Shown piece after piece: positions 38,914 to 47,840 of a stretch of DNA of 64,000 bases. The first letter of the stretch is position 1, and the number at the start of each line of letters is the position of its first letter. A program made the position numbers and the translations under genes. The notes under the pieces were generated by a model. That model was not told where the DNA came from. It saw only the letters and a list, made by a program, of their open reading frames with translations, and did not search any database. Origin of the DNA: Nitrosomonas supralitoralis (GTDB taxonomy: Bacteria > Pseudomonadota > Gammaproteobacteria > Burkholderiales > Nitrosomonadaceae); assembly GCF_003011925.2 (NCBI RefSeq), contig NZ_PXXU01000011.1:1-64000 (forward strand). Direction: 5' to 3'.

Positions 38914-38947
38914 TAGCAGACCGTCGAAAAACTATTTGCGTTGCAGC
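38914..38947. repeat. MITE-like repeat, truncated copy C
   Basis: About 34 bases (TAGCAGACCGTCGAAAAACT and following) match the reverse complement of the right end of copy A (CAGGCCGTTGAAAAATTATC…TTGCTGCTA). The rest of the element is missing. It lies 46 bases before the PEP-CTERM gene. The surrounding 38310-38993 gap has no gene. Confidence 0.6.
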
Positions 38948-38993
38948 TAAATGATATTTGGAGCTTAGGTTAATTTATAATAAGGAAAAAAAT

Positions 38994-39779
38994 ATGAAGA
39001 AACTATTTGGAATTTTGGGAATATCATTAATATTATTCAATGCCGGCGCAGTAATGGCCAGCACTACATATACGTTTAACAGTGCCTCAGTATCGGATTT
39101 AATTTCTGAAAGCAGTGGAACCTATAACGGCTCCATAAATTACACCCCGAGCTGGAATCCAGGTCAAGTCACATCAGCGACATTGACTTTATATTTGTCT
39201 GATGACGCCTCAACCATTTTAAATCCATATAATGCAATAGATTTACCGAGAGAATGGGCTAAGCTGACGGATATCAGGGATGGTGGCTCAAGTATGGGAG
39301 CGCAGTCAGCCGTTGAAGTGCAAAATACGGGCCCATTGTTTGACTCCGCAAACTTCTTTCCATTTAATACGACATTTCCTGGCAGTGATGGATTTGAGAA
39401 TCCCTTAACGACAAATCCCATTACTGCGCTTTCACTAATTCAGGCAGCTGCAGGTGTTGGAATCATACATCCCACTTCAGCCGGATATGATTTTGATGTT
39501 ACTGCTCTCATGAATGGCAGCGGTTTAAGTGGACATTTAGAGTTTGATCTGATTGCACCGAATATGTACGGTTCAGTAATACTGCCTGCCCAATTTCTGA
39601 CTGCAGTAGGTTTATTTGGTTTTAATCCAATGGATCCACAATCCACTTACGAAGATTTTTTATTCAATGGAGCACAACTGTCAATTAGTGCAGTTCCAGA
39701 ACCATCCATGCTTTATCTGCTGGTTCTCGGTCTGTTTGGATTGTTCATGTCCAAAAAATGGCTTCGTCAGAATGGCTGA
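38994..39779 (+). CDS. PEP-CTERM sorting-domain protein
   Basis: 261 residues from the ATG at 38994, with TAAGGA as ribosome site. An N-terminal signal (KKLFGILGISLILFNAGAVMA) and a C-terminal VPEPSMLYLLVLGLFGLFMSKKW give the PEP motif, hydrophobic span and basic end recognised by exosortases. The body is Ser/Thr/Asn-rich and beta-like with repeated FNPxD/N patterns. Such proteins are processed and often glycosylated at the cell surface together with exopolysaccharide. No exosortase gene (xrtA/epsH) is in the window. Confidence 0.9.
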   Translation: MKKLFGILGISLILFNAGAVMASTTYTFNSASVSDLISESSGTYNGSINYTPSWNPGQVTSATLTLYLSDDASTILNPYNAIDLPREWAKLTDIRDGGSSMGAQSAVEVQNTGPLFDSANFFPFNTTFPGSDGFENPLTTNPITALSLIQAAAGVGIIHPTSAGYDFDVTALMNGSGLSGHLEFDLIAPNMYGSVILPAQFLTAVGLFGFNPMDPQSTYEDFLFNGAQLSISAVPEPSMLYLLVLGLFGLFMSKKWLRQNG

Positions 39780-39851
39780 TTCCGCTAAGTAGGATTTGCA
39801 GAAATAAAATCCAAAGACATTATTAACTTTAAGTATTACTCAGGGATGGTG

Positions 39852-39881
39852 CAGCGCTTCTTTAAAAGAAGCGCTGTTTTA
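39852..39881 (+). terminator. Rho-independent terminator of the PEP-CTERM gene
   Basis: CAGCGCTTCTTT pairs with AAAGAAGCGCTG, followed by TTTTAT; 73 bases after the stop codon. Strong GC-rich stem base. Confidence 0.85.
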
Positions 39882-39994
39882 TGGAGCTAGTCCAGGATTC
39901 TTGGAATAAATGCCATTTTTCTCTCTACGTTCGGAATGAAAATATGACTTATTCAGAGCTTCCTGGGAATGAATAAACGTGTTACAGAAATGGC

Positions 39995-41086
39995 ATGAGG
40001 AGAATCAGAAAAACTCGCTCTAAAGATGGAAAATTTCGTTTCTCGAGATCGCGATTTATTTCATTAATCATACTGATTTCGGTTTGTGCATTCAGTGCGT
40101 GGTTTTTCTATGAGGCGCTATATACCCAGGCAACTGATGATTGGTTTGAAAGCCAGGCGGGCATAAGCGATCGGGTTTCGCTGCCAAAAGATGATGCGCC
40201 TCATCAGGCGGCTATGGAATGGTGGTACTACAACGGACATCTAAGTTCAGAGTCTGGTAAGGAATTTAGTTTTCATTATACGGTGTTCCTGATAAATAAC
40301 GTGATTCATCATATGGTTAGTCATGCTTCTTTGAATGATCATCAAACTGGCAGACACTATAAAGCTCAGCGTAGAACTGCGGGTAATCCATCCTCAAACA
40401 AGGAAAATAGCTTTGAATTTATCCAGGGTGACTGGCATATGATGGGAGGAAATGGTAATGATAAATTAAAAATCATTACCGACAAGTTCAGCCTCGATCT
40501 CGGCCTGACAAATACTCAACCCCCGGCTCTTCATGGAGGAAATGGCATTATTCCATTGAAGGATGCCGGGGATAGCTATTACTACTCCCGCACGCGCATG
40601 AATGCAGCGGGCGTTATAAAAATTGGGGACAAAACTGAAAAGGTGACAGGTATTTCCTGGTTTGATCATCAATGGGGAGAATTTTTAGTTGGTCTGCTAA
40701 AGTGGGAATGGTTCAGCCTTCAATTAGACGATGGAGCGGATGTGATGATTTATCAATTGCGTGATAAAGAAACAAACGAACCTATTCTCTATAGTGGCAG
40801 CATTAGCAAGCATGGAAAGACTGAAACGTTGCTGGCGAAGGATTTTGAAGTAATTCCTGGTAAAAAATGGATCAGCAATCAATCAAACATCGCTTATCCA
40901 ACTGAATGGGTAATAAATATACCCTCCAAAAATATAAATCTTTCAGTCAAGAGCATAAATGAGAGCAACGAGTTTGATGCCATGTTAACTACCTACAATA
41001 TTTATTGGGAAGGCGCGATTAAAGTGCAAGGATCTCATACAGGTCAGGGTTTTATGGAGCTGTATTACATGGATAAAATGCATTAA
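39995..41086 (+). CDS. AttH/CrtC-like lipocalin-type hydrolase
   Basis: 363 residues with one N-terminal membrane helix (FISLIILISVCAFSAWFFYEAL) and a large extracytoplasmic part. The signature EWWYYNGHL, followed by FHYTVFLINN, and later GISWFDHQWGEFL match the AttH/CrtC family (carotenoid 1,2-hydratase-like, two lipocalin-type barrels). Family members act on hydrophobic substrates; a carotenoid role is not implied here as no carotenoid gene is near. Ribosome site is poor; the ATG at 39995 is the first in frame. Confidence 0.8.
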   Translation: MRRIRKTRSKDGKFRFSRSRFISLIILISVCAFSAWFFYEALYTQATDDWFESQAGISDRVSLPKDDAPHQAAMEWWYYNGHLSSESGKEFSFHYTVFLINNVIHHMVSHASLNDHQTGRHYKAQRRTAGNPSSNKENSFEFIQGDWHMMGGNGNDKLKIITDKFSLDLGLTNTQPPALHGGNGIIPLKDAGDSYYYSRTRMNAAGVIKIGDKTEKVTGISWFDHQWGEFLVGLLKWEWFSLQLDDGADVMIYQLRDKETNEPILYSGSISKHGKTETLLAKDFEVIPGKKWISNQSNIAYPTEWVINIPSKNINLSVKSINESNEFDAMLTTYNIYWEGAIKVQGSHTGQGFMELYYMDKMH

Positions 41087-41153
41087 AACGTAAAAAAATA
41101 ACTGATCTTGAGTTTTTTTATATATCAATACGATTATTTGGATAATTTGTAAC

Positions 41154-41594
41154 TTGTTGAAAAATATGCTCGTTGTTTGTGTCGGGAATATATGCAGAAG
41201 CCCGATGGCTGAAGGATTATTTAAACAAACATTCATTGAAGCTGGTAAGTCGGAGTGCAGAGTGAGTTCTGCGGGTCTTAGTGCGCTGGTGGGGCATGCG
41301 CCGGACCCGAACGCATGTCAACTCATGATAAATAAAGGGATAGACATTTCAGCCTATCGTGCTTGCCAGTTAAATCAGGAGATGATTCGCAGATCGGAAC
41401 TTATTCTGGTCATGGAATTGAGCCAAAAGCAAACTATTGAAGCAAATGAGCCAACTGCAAGAGGAAAGATTTTTCGCTTGGGCGAATGGGGGAATTTTGA
41501 TATTGCAGATCCATATCAAAAAGAGATGCATTTTTTTGAAAGAACATTTTCCTTAATTGAAGAGGGTGTGTCTCAATGGATGGGGAAGCTATAG
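41154..41594 (+). CDS. Low-molecular-weight protein tyrosine phosphatase (Wzb/Etp type)
   Basis: About 142-146 residues. The P-loop CVGNICRSPMAEGLF has the nucleophilic Cys and Arg; the general acid is in the DP of IADPYQKEMHFFER. The TTG at 41154 is favoured over the ATG at 41166 because LKNMLVVCVGN matches the family's usual F-x-N-I-LVVCVGN start. In polysaccharide loci this enzyme removes phosphate from the Wzc tyrosine kinase; a Wzc-like gene lies 4 kb downstream, so that role is likely here. Confidence 0.92.
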   Translation: MLKNMLVVCVGNICRSPMAEGLFKQTFIEAGKSECRVSSAGLSALVGHAPDPNACQLMINKGIDISAYRACQLNQEMIRRSELILVMELSQKQTIEANEPTARGKIFRLGEWGNFDIADPYQKEMHFFERTFSLIEEGVSQWMGKL

Positions 41595-41854
41595 TTTGTT
41601 CTGTGAGCTGAACAGCTTGAGTAGCAGAGACATATGTAAGTAAATTGAAATATTATTCTTTCTTCTTTCGATTTGCTCCTGAAAAAGAATGTCTTTTCGA
41701 TCATTAAATTTCCCCTGCTTGCAATAACCATGCAAAACGACAGAATAGATAAGGTATAGATGTATTAATTTTTAAAAATGATTAAAAATTGGAATTTCCG
41801 TTCGTTGAAAAGTTTCATTTTGTTGAATTATTGATTTGAAGAGGCAAAGTACAT

Positions 41855-43699
41855 ATGTGTGGAATCGTTGGCGCAATAGCAAATGCAAATGTAGTCCCCA
41901 TTCTAATAGAAGGATTGCAACGCCTCGAATACAGGGGTTACGATTCGGCAGGCCTGGTAATTGCTGACTATGGATTAAAAAGATTACGTACAACAGGCCG
42001 TGTGAGCGAACTTGGCAAACTGGTTGAACACCAAGAGGTTCGAGGACTTGCTGGCATAGCGCACACACGATGGGCTACCCACGGCGCGCCTTCAGAGCGT
42101 AATGCGCATCCTCATTTCTCAGAAGAATCTCGAATTGCTGTTGTACATAATGGAATCATAGAGAATCACGAAAACATTCGCGCTTATCTGGAAAAACAGG
42201 GATGCAGGTTTTTATCAGATACGGATAGCGAGGTAATTGCACATTTAATAGCTATCAAGCTGCGAGAAGTAACTGATTTATTCAAGGCTGTTTGCTTGTC
42301 TGTTGCAGAATTGCAAGGATCATATGCCATAGCTGTTATGGAAGAAACGAACCCGGATTGTATTATTGTTGCACGTCATGGAGCGCCTTTAATATTGGGT
42401 GTGGGAAAAGATGGTCATTATGTTGCATCAGATGTGTCGGCTTTACTTCAAGTGACTCGCGATATCATATTTCTGGAAGATGGAGACATTGCGGAGCTCA
42501 GCAGTCATGGATTCAGGATTGTAAATTGTCTGAATAGCCAGTTTGGCGAACCGGTCAGCCGTAGCGTTCATCAAACGCATTTATCCAATGAAGATATTGG
42601 ATTGGGAACTTATACGCACTATATGCAGAAGGAGATTTTCGAGCAACCAACTGCTGTAGCCAACACATTGGAAATGTTATCAGGTGCACGCTGCATCACT
42701 CCAGGTTTATTTGGGCGTGAAGATGAAAAAGTATTTTCCAATATTAACCGGGTTCTAATCCTGGCCTGTGGAACCAGTTATCATGCTGGCCTGGTGGCCC
42801 GATATTGGCTCGAGACTGTGGCGGGGTTGCCGTGTAGCGTTGAAATAGCCAGCGAATATCGTTATCGTGAACCAATTGCGGATCCAGCAACTTTGGTGAT
42901 CGGAATTTCTCAATCAGGTGAGACGGCAGATACTTTAGCCGCACTGGCCTATGCAAAAAAAATGGGGCATCGTCATAGCCTCGCCATATGCAATGTAGCC
43001 GAAAGCGCGTTGGTTCGACAAGCGGAATTAAGCTTTTTGACTCGCGCAGGACCGGAAATCGGGGTTGCTTCGACCAAGGCATTTACTACTCAGTTGGTTT
43101 CGCTTCTATTGTTATCGGTGACACTCGCAAAAATACGGAATCGATTAACCCAAGAAGATGAACAGCGAATGATTGGAGCGCTCTGTCATATACCAAGTGC
43201 TTTGCAACATACCTTACAGGTCGAGCCACAAGTGAAAGTCTGGGCAAAAAGATTTGCACACAAACATCATGCATTATTTCTTGGGCGCGGCGTGCATTAT
43301 CCTATCGCGATGGAAGGGGCCCTCAAACTCAAGGAAATTTCATATATTCATGCTGAGGCTTATGCAGCAGGGGAATTGAAACACGGGCCACTCGCTCTGG
43401 TGGATAAGGACATGCCGGTGGTTGCAGTTGCTCCAAATGATCAGTTGTTGGGTAAACTTAAGTCAAATTTGCAGGAAGTGCAGGCACGTGGTGGCGAACT
43501 TTATGTTTTTGCGGATGCAGATTCACAGATTTCATCGAGTGAAAATCTGCATGTAATCCGCCTGCCCGAACATGCCGGTTTACTGAGCCCAATTCTTCAT
43601 GTCATACCTCTACAGTTACTGGCTTATCACGTCGCACTGGTTAAAGGCACAGATGTTGATAAACCAAGAAACCTGGCGAAAGCGGTAACAGTTGAGTAA
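41855..43699 (+). CDS. glmS: Glutamine--fructose-6-phosphate aminotransferase
   Basis: 614 residues. Cys2 after the start Met (MCGIVGAI) is the glutaminase nucleophile; HTRWATHGAPSERNAHPH and HNGIIENH follow. Two SIS sugar-binding domains contain LACGTSYHAGLVA, SQSGETADTLAAL, and LGRGVHYPIAMEGALKLKEISYIHAEAYAAGELKHGPLALV; the C-terminus is KAVTVE. It makes glucosamine 6-phosphate, the entry to UDP-GlcNAc, which feeds both peptidoglycan and the polysaccharide locus next door. No glmS ribozyme was recognised in its leader. Confidence 0.97.
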   Translation: MCGIVGAIANANVVPILIEGLQRLEYRGYDSAGLVIADYGLKRLRTTGRVSELGKLVEHQEVRGLAGIAHTRWATHGAPSERNAHPHFSEESRIAVVHNGIIENHENIRAYLEKQGCRFLSDTDSEVIAHLIAIKLREVTDLFKAVCLSVAELQGSYAIAVMEETNPDCIIVARHGAPLILGVGKDGHYVASDVSALLQVTRDIIFLEDGDIAELSSHGFRIVNCLNSQFGEPVSRSVHQTHLSNEDIGLGTYTHYMQKEIFEQPTAVANTLEMLSGARCITPGLFGREDEKVFSNINRVLILACGTSYHAGLVARYWLETVAGLPCSVEIASEYRYREPIADPATLVIGISQSGETADTLAALAYAKKMGHRHSLAICNVAESALVRQAELSFLTRAGPEIGVASTKAFTTQLVSLLLLSVTLAKIRNRLTQEDEQRMIGALCHIPSALQHTLQVEPQVKVWAKRFAHKHHALFLGRGVHYPIAMEGALKLKEISYIHAEAYAAGELKHGPLALVDKDMPVVAVAPNDQLLGKLKSNLQEVQARGGELYVFADADSQISSSENLHVIRLPEHAGLLSPILHVIPLQLLAYHVALVKGTDVDKPRNLAKAVTVE

Positions 43700-43739
43700 A
43701 TTAAGTCATAAAAAACGTGCCAAGCAGTCTTTGAGTCGC

Positions 43740-43815
43740 TGTCATTTCGTATGCAGCGTAAATCCATGCGACTGAACAAGATTTTGAAGGTTCCTCGCTA
43801 GGTTTGGAATGGCAA
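43740..43815. repeat. Palindromic repeat family P, degraded copy 1
   Basis: About 76 bases. On the minus strand it contains TAGCGAGGAACCTT, and the end TGTCATTTCG is on the plus strand, matching the intact copy at 61944-62015. The inverted ends are imperfect (TGTCATTT versus TTGCCATT). Confidence 0.6.
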
Positions 43816-43962
43816 GTGTATTTTTTCAGAATTTAATGAGTGACATGATCCAAAAATTCATTTTTTTAACCAATAGAATAAGAATCTGATCACAGGCAGT
43901 GACATCAGTTTTTCATCACCTCGTATAGTTAAATCGAAACAATCGAAAGTGTGGCTGTTAAG

Positions 43963-43988
43963 CAACAAAGATGGATACATCTTTGTTG
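43963..43988. terminator. Hairpin downstream of glmS
   Basis: CAACAAAGAT and ATCTTTGTTG form a perfect 10-bp stem with a short loop, followed by ATTGTCTT. It is placed 260 bases after glmS and may end that transcript. The 43700-44322 gap otherwise holds two repeats and AT-rich sequence that could carry the promoter of the export operon. Confidence 0.45.
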
Positions 43989-44070
43989 ATTGTCTTCTTA
44001 GTGGCTGTATTTAAATTTATAATATATAAAATATTTAAAGAGAGTCGGATTTTTGCCGTGATCAAGCAAT

Positions 44071-44215
44071 TAGCAGGCCGTTGTAAAATATTTTTGTGGC
44101 AATTGATACCAGACAGAAACAAGCGAAAAAGCGCAGTTTATGTCTGGTAAAAGATCATTTGAGCCTGTTGTTAACACCGTAGCAGCAACGCTGATAGTTC
44201 TTCAATGACAGTTAG
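44071..44215. repeat. MITE-like repeat, copy B (145 bp)
   Basis: Same orientation as copy A: TAGCAGGCCGTTGTAAAATA at the left, then CGAAAAAGCGCAGTTTATG and AACACCGTAGCAGCAACGCTG, and a right end decayed to TTCAATGACAGTTAG. It lies about 110 bases upstream of the Wza-like gene. Confidence 0.85.
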
Positions 44216-44322
44216 ATAAGAGATATGAATGTCTTGTCATAAACTCTGCATCATTCTGAAAAATAGGAAACAGGAACTGTCACTCTATGAAATTGTATAA
44301 CTCGATAAATATAAGATAAATA

Positions 44323-45534
44323 ATGTTCTCGCGAATAAACTTTTTTCTACTTCTAATTCTATTAAGCCAGCTTGCAGCATGTACCTTGATACCTGGGCAA
44401 CATATGAGAGCTTTTTCCACTCAATCCAGTACGAAAATGCCAGTTACGGAAGATAACGAAACGGTTTTAAAAAAACTTAACATTCAAAGAATTAATGCTC
44501 AACTAATTATTGATATGGAAAGGGATTTAAATAATCGGAGCCTGGGTCCTGACAACGTCGCCAATCATTACTTTAATTATCGTATCGGTTCTAAAGCCAT
44601 CAAAGGTACTCCTGAAAAAGAGCCTTACGATCAATACCGTGTAGGTCCCAGGGATATTCTCAATATCACTGTCTGGGGTCATCCGGAGTTGACGATTCCC
44701 GCGGGTGAATTTCGTAGTGCAGAGACAGCAGGCAATGTGGTCGGAGAAGACGGTACATTTTTTTATCCCTTCGCCGGTGTAATTCGAGCTGCTGGAAGAA
44801 CGGTAGAGGAAATTCGCGCGGAATTAACCCAAAAACTTTCAAAATATATTGAAAACGTTCAGCTGGATGTGCGCGTAGCTGGATATCGTAGTCAGCGGGT
44901 TTATGTCGTCGGTGAAGTTGCGCAGCCAGGAATTCATCTAGTTCAGGATATACCGCTAACCGTGCTGGAGGCGATCAATAGAGCTGGCGGGGTAAAACCC
45001 GAGGCTGATCTGCGTAATATTACTTTAACCCGAGAAGACAAAACGTACAGTATTAACTTGCTGAGCCTGTACGAGGGTGGCGATATCAGACAAAACGTAC
45101 TGCTCAAACACGGCGATGTAGTGAACGTTCCAGATAATGAATTTAATAAAGTTTTCGTATTGGGAGAGACGACCATTGGTCGTGGTTTCAACACGGGCAG
45201 GCCACGAAGCGTAGCTATGAATAAAGCGCGTATGACATTGACTGAAGCACTGAGTGAAGGGGGCAGTTTTGATCAGGAAACTGCTGATGCAGCCAGGGTA
45301 TTTGTATTCAGAAGCGGCCTGGGGGAATCAGCCATATATCATCTGGATGCTAGATCTCCAGATGCCCTCATCCTGGCAGAACGCTTTCCTTTACAACCGC
45401 GAGATATAGTTTTTGTGGATCGCGCTGAAGGTATTCGCTGGAACCAGATTATTAATCAAATACAACCAACCGTTCAATTGCTGAATCTATTCGATGGCTC
45501 ATTAAGAGTGCAACCATTTAGATCATTTCCTTGA
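44323..45534 (+). CDS. Wza-like outer-membrane polysaccharide export lipoprotein
   Basis: 403 residues with lipobox LAAC (NFFLLLILLSQLAACTLIPG; Cys20). The polysaccharide export domain begins QYRVGPRDILNITVWGHPEL and continues VGEDGTFFYPFAGVI…RTVEEIRAELTQKL; SLBB-type beta-grasp domains follow (RVYVVGEVAQPGIHLVQ, KVFVLGET). The predicted amphipathic C-terminal helix (WNQIINQIQPTVQLLNLF) would form the outer-membrane pore as in Wza. The Wzc-like kinase gene follows after 24 bases. Confidence 0.94.
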   Translation: MFSRINFFLLLILLSQLAACTLIPGQHMRAFSTQSSTKMPVTEDNETVLKKLNIQRINAQLIIDMERDLNNRSLGPDNVANHYFNYRIGSKAIKGTPEKEPYDQYRVGPRDILNITVWGHPELTIPAGEFRSAETAGNVVGEDGTFFYPFAGVIRAAGRTVEEIRAELTQKLSKYIENVQLDVRVAGYRSQRVYVVGEVAQPGIHLVQDIPLTVLEAINRAGGVKPEADLRNITLTREDKTYSINLLSLYEGGDIRQNVLLKHGDVVNVPDNEFNKVFVLGETTIGRGFNTGRPRSVAMNKARMTLTEALSEGGSFDQETADAARVFVFRSGLGESAIYHLDARSPDALILAERFPLQPRDIVFVDRAEGIRWNQIINQIQPTVQLLNLFDGSLRVQPFRSFP

Positions 45535-45558
45535 TATTTTATTATTGCAAACCACACT

Positions 45559-47835
45559 ATGCTTAACTCGCCCGCAGAGAAAACTAAAGATCTGACACAG
45601 TACGAATCCAATAACGAGGATGATGTCATCGATCTGGGTGATTTGCTCGGCATATTGATTGATGGCAAATGGCTTGTCATGGTGATTACACTCGCTGTCT
45701 TCTCTATGGGTATAGCCAAGGCCTTTCTTGATACGCCGATTTATAAAGTTGATGCCATGCTTCAGGTGAATGAGAAGTCACAAGCCATGATGGGGATGGA
45801 ACCATTAAGCGATATATTCGGAAACAAGCTCCCGGTGATGGCTGAAATTGAACTGATCAAATCCAGAAAGGTGTTGGGAGCAGTCGTTAAGAATCTGGAT
45901 TTGGAGATTATTGCCAGGCCGAAGTGGTTTCCCTATGCGGGCAATGCGATTGCAAGAAGATTTGAACAACGTAACCCGGATAATGCGGTTTCCAGTCCGG
46001 TATTTGGCTTGGACCAGTATGCCTGGGGTGGTGAAACTATTAAAGTCAGTACCTTGACCGTGCCTGACCAATTGCTGGATGAGGAATTAATCTTGCTGGC
46101 CGGACAACATGGTCAGTTTCAGATCATTTATGAAGATGAGTTAGTGCTTGAAGGCGCAGTCGGTACGCTGGAAAGCCAACAAATTGAAGGCATGCAACAG
46201 CCTGTTAGCATTTTTGTATCCCACCTAAAAGCACGGCCTGGCACGCAATTTTCCCTGAAGCGACAATCCGGTAATAGTGCAATACGTCAACTGAGAGACA
46301 ATTTGACAGTGTCCGAGAAAGGCAAGAACACAGGGATACTGGAGTTAACGCTTGAATCGCACCGCGCTGATCAGGCAGTTCGTGTTTTGAATGAAATAGC
46401 TAATATTTATGTGCAGCAGAATGTTGAGTATAAATCTGCCGAATCGCAGAAAACATTGGAATTTCTGGATAAGCAGCTACCTATACTCAAAGATCAGATG
46501 GAGGCCGCTACACGTGTCCTGAACGAGTATAAGAACAAAAAAGGGTCTATCAACCTGGATATTGAGACAACGAATATTCTGACCGGGGTGGTGGAAATAA
46601 AAACCCAAATGACGCTGCTGCAACAAAAACGTGAGGAATTGAGGCAAAAGTTCACCGAATCCCATCCAAACGTTATAGCAATTGACAAGCAGATTGCACG
46701 ATTGCAGGAGCAGTTGCAATCTCATAGCAAAATGATCAAGGCATTGCCGGAAACACAGCAAGTCATTCTGGGGCTATCCGGGGATGTGCAGGTCAGCACG
46801 AGTCTTTATAGCACTTTACTCAATAATGCGCAGACAATACGAGTAGCCAAGGCAGGTACTGTTGGCGACGTAAGAGTGATTGATTATGCTGTATTGCCTG
46901 ACAAAGCGATTAAACCCAACAAACCTTTGATTGTCGGAGTGGCCTTTGCATTAGGACTACTTTTAGGTGTGGTAGCGGTATTTGTTCGCAAATCGTTATT
47001 GCGTGGCATCGAAGATCCGGATTTGATCGAGAAACAATTGCATATTCCCGTGTATGCCACCATTTCACACAGTAAAAATCAGGAGTTGCTTAACAAAGAA
47101 TTGAGCAAGTCTTCCACCTCGATCAGGAGGAACAGACCTGTCATTCTGTCACTGAGAAACAAGGACGATGCTGCAATTGAGAGCTTGCGCAGTTTGCGCA
47201 CCACCATACATTTTTCCTTGCTCGAAGCGCAAAATAATATCATCGTGATTACCGGTCCCAGCCCGGGGGTTGGCAAATCATTCGTTGCCACTAACCTGGC
47301 TACAGTCATGGCGGATGCCGGAAGGAAAATATTACTGATCGATGCCGACATGCGGAAGGGTGCAATTAATAAATCATTGGGGATAAACAGGGAAAATGGA
47401 CTGTCTGAAATAATTTTAAACACCGTATCCGTGCAGGATGCTACCCGCAAAATATCACTGGCCGATATCGATTTTATTCCTACGGGAACAATTCCACCGA
47501 ATCCATCGGAATTATTGCTGCATGATCGTTTCGGTCAGCTCCTTAATGGATTTGCCGCACAATATGATTTAGTTATTATCGACTCGCCGCCCATCCTCGC
47601 GGTTACGGATGCTGCCATTATTGGCCGGATGGCGGGGGCCGCCTTCATGGTCATAAAAGCCGGATTACATACCAAACGGGAACTGGAGCAAAGCATAAGA
47701 AGATTTTCCCAGTCGGGAGCCGCCATCAAGGGCATCGTGTTTAATGACATGCCCCTGTCTTCATCACGCTATGGCTATGGTTATCAGTATGGCAACAAGT
47801 ATGTATATCAATATAGCTATCAGAAATCTAAATAA
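45559..47835 (+). CDS. Wzc-like polysaccharide copolymerase/tyrosine autokinase
   Basis: 758 residues. The Wzz domain (VIDLGDLLGILIDGKWLVMVITLAVFSMG) has the first membrane helix, a long periplasmic coiled-coil region (GNVR type) follows, and a second helix LIVGVAFALGLLLGVVAVFV. The C-terminal BY-kinase has Walker A GPSPGVGKSF, Walker A' LLIDADMRKG and Walker B LVIIDSPPILAVTDA. The tail carries a tyrosine cluster (SSRYGYGYQYGNKYVYQYSY), the autophosphorylation sites. It controls chain length and export; the phosphatase at 41154 is its likely partner. Confidence 0.95.
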   Translation: MLNSPAEKTKDLTQYESNNEDDVIDLGDLLGILIDGKWLVMVITLAVFSMGIAKAFLDTPIYKVDAMLQVNEKSQAMMGMEPLSDIFGNKLPVMAEIELIKSRKVLGAVVKNLDLEIIARPKWFPYAGNAIARRFEQRNPDNAVSSPVFGLDQYAWGGETIKVSTLTVPDQLLDEELILLAGQHGQFQIIYEDELVLEGAVGTLESQQIEGMQQPVSIFVSHLKARPGTQFSLKRQSGNSAIRQLRDNLTVSEKGKNTGILELTLESHRADQAVRVLNEIANIYVQQNVEYKSAESQKTLEFLDKQLPILKDQMEAATRVLNEYKNKKGSINLDIETTNILTGVVEIKTQMTLLQQKREELRQKFTESHPNVIAIDKQIARLQEQLQSHSKMIKALPETQQVILGLSGDVQVSTSLYSTLLNNAQTIRVAKAGTVGDVRVIDYAVLPDKAIKPNKPLIVGVAFALGLLLGVVAVFVRKSLLRGIEDPDLIEKQLHIPVYATISHSKNQELLNKELSKSSTSIRRNRPVILSLRNKDDAAIESLRSLRTTIHFSLLEAQNNIIVITGPSPGVGKSFVATNLATVMADAGRKILLIDADMRKGAINKSLGINRENGLSEIILNTVSVQDATRKISLADIDFIPTGTIPPNPSELLLHDRFGQLLNGFAAQYDLVIIDSPPILAVTDAAIIGRMAGAAFMVIKAGLHTKRELEQSIRRFSQSGAAIKGIVFNDMPLSSSRYGYGYQYGNKYVYQYSYQKSK

Positions 47836-47840
47836 AAATC

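Noticed and set aside
41594-41855. glmS ribozyme or other riboswitch in the glmS leader
   Set aside because: The leader is AT-rich without any recognisable ribozyme core; the glmS ribozyme is essentially a Gram-positive feature.
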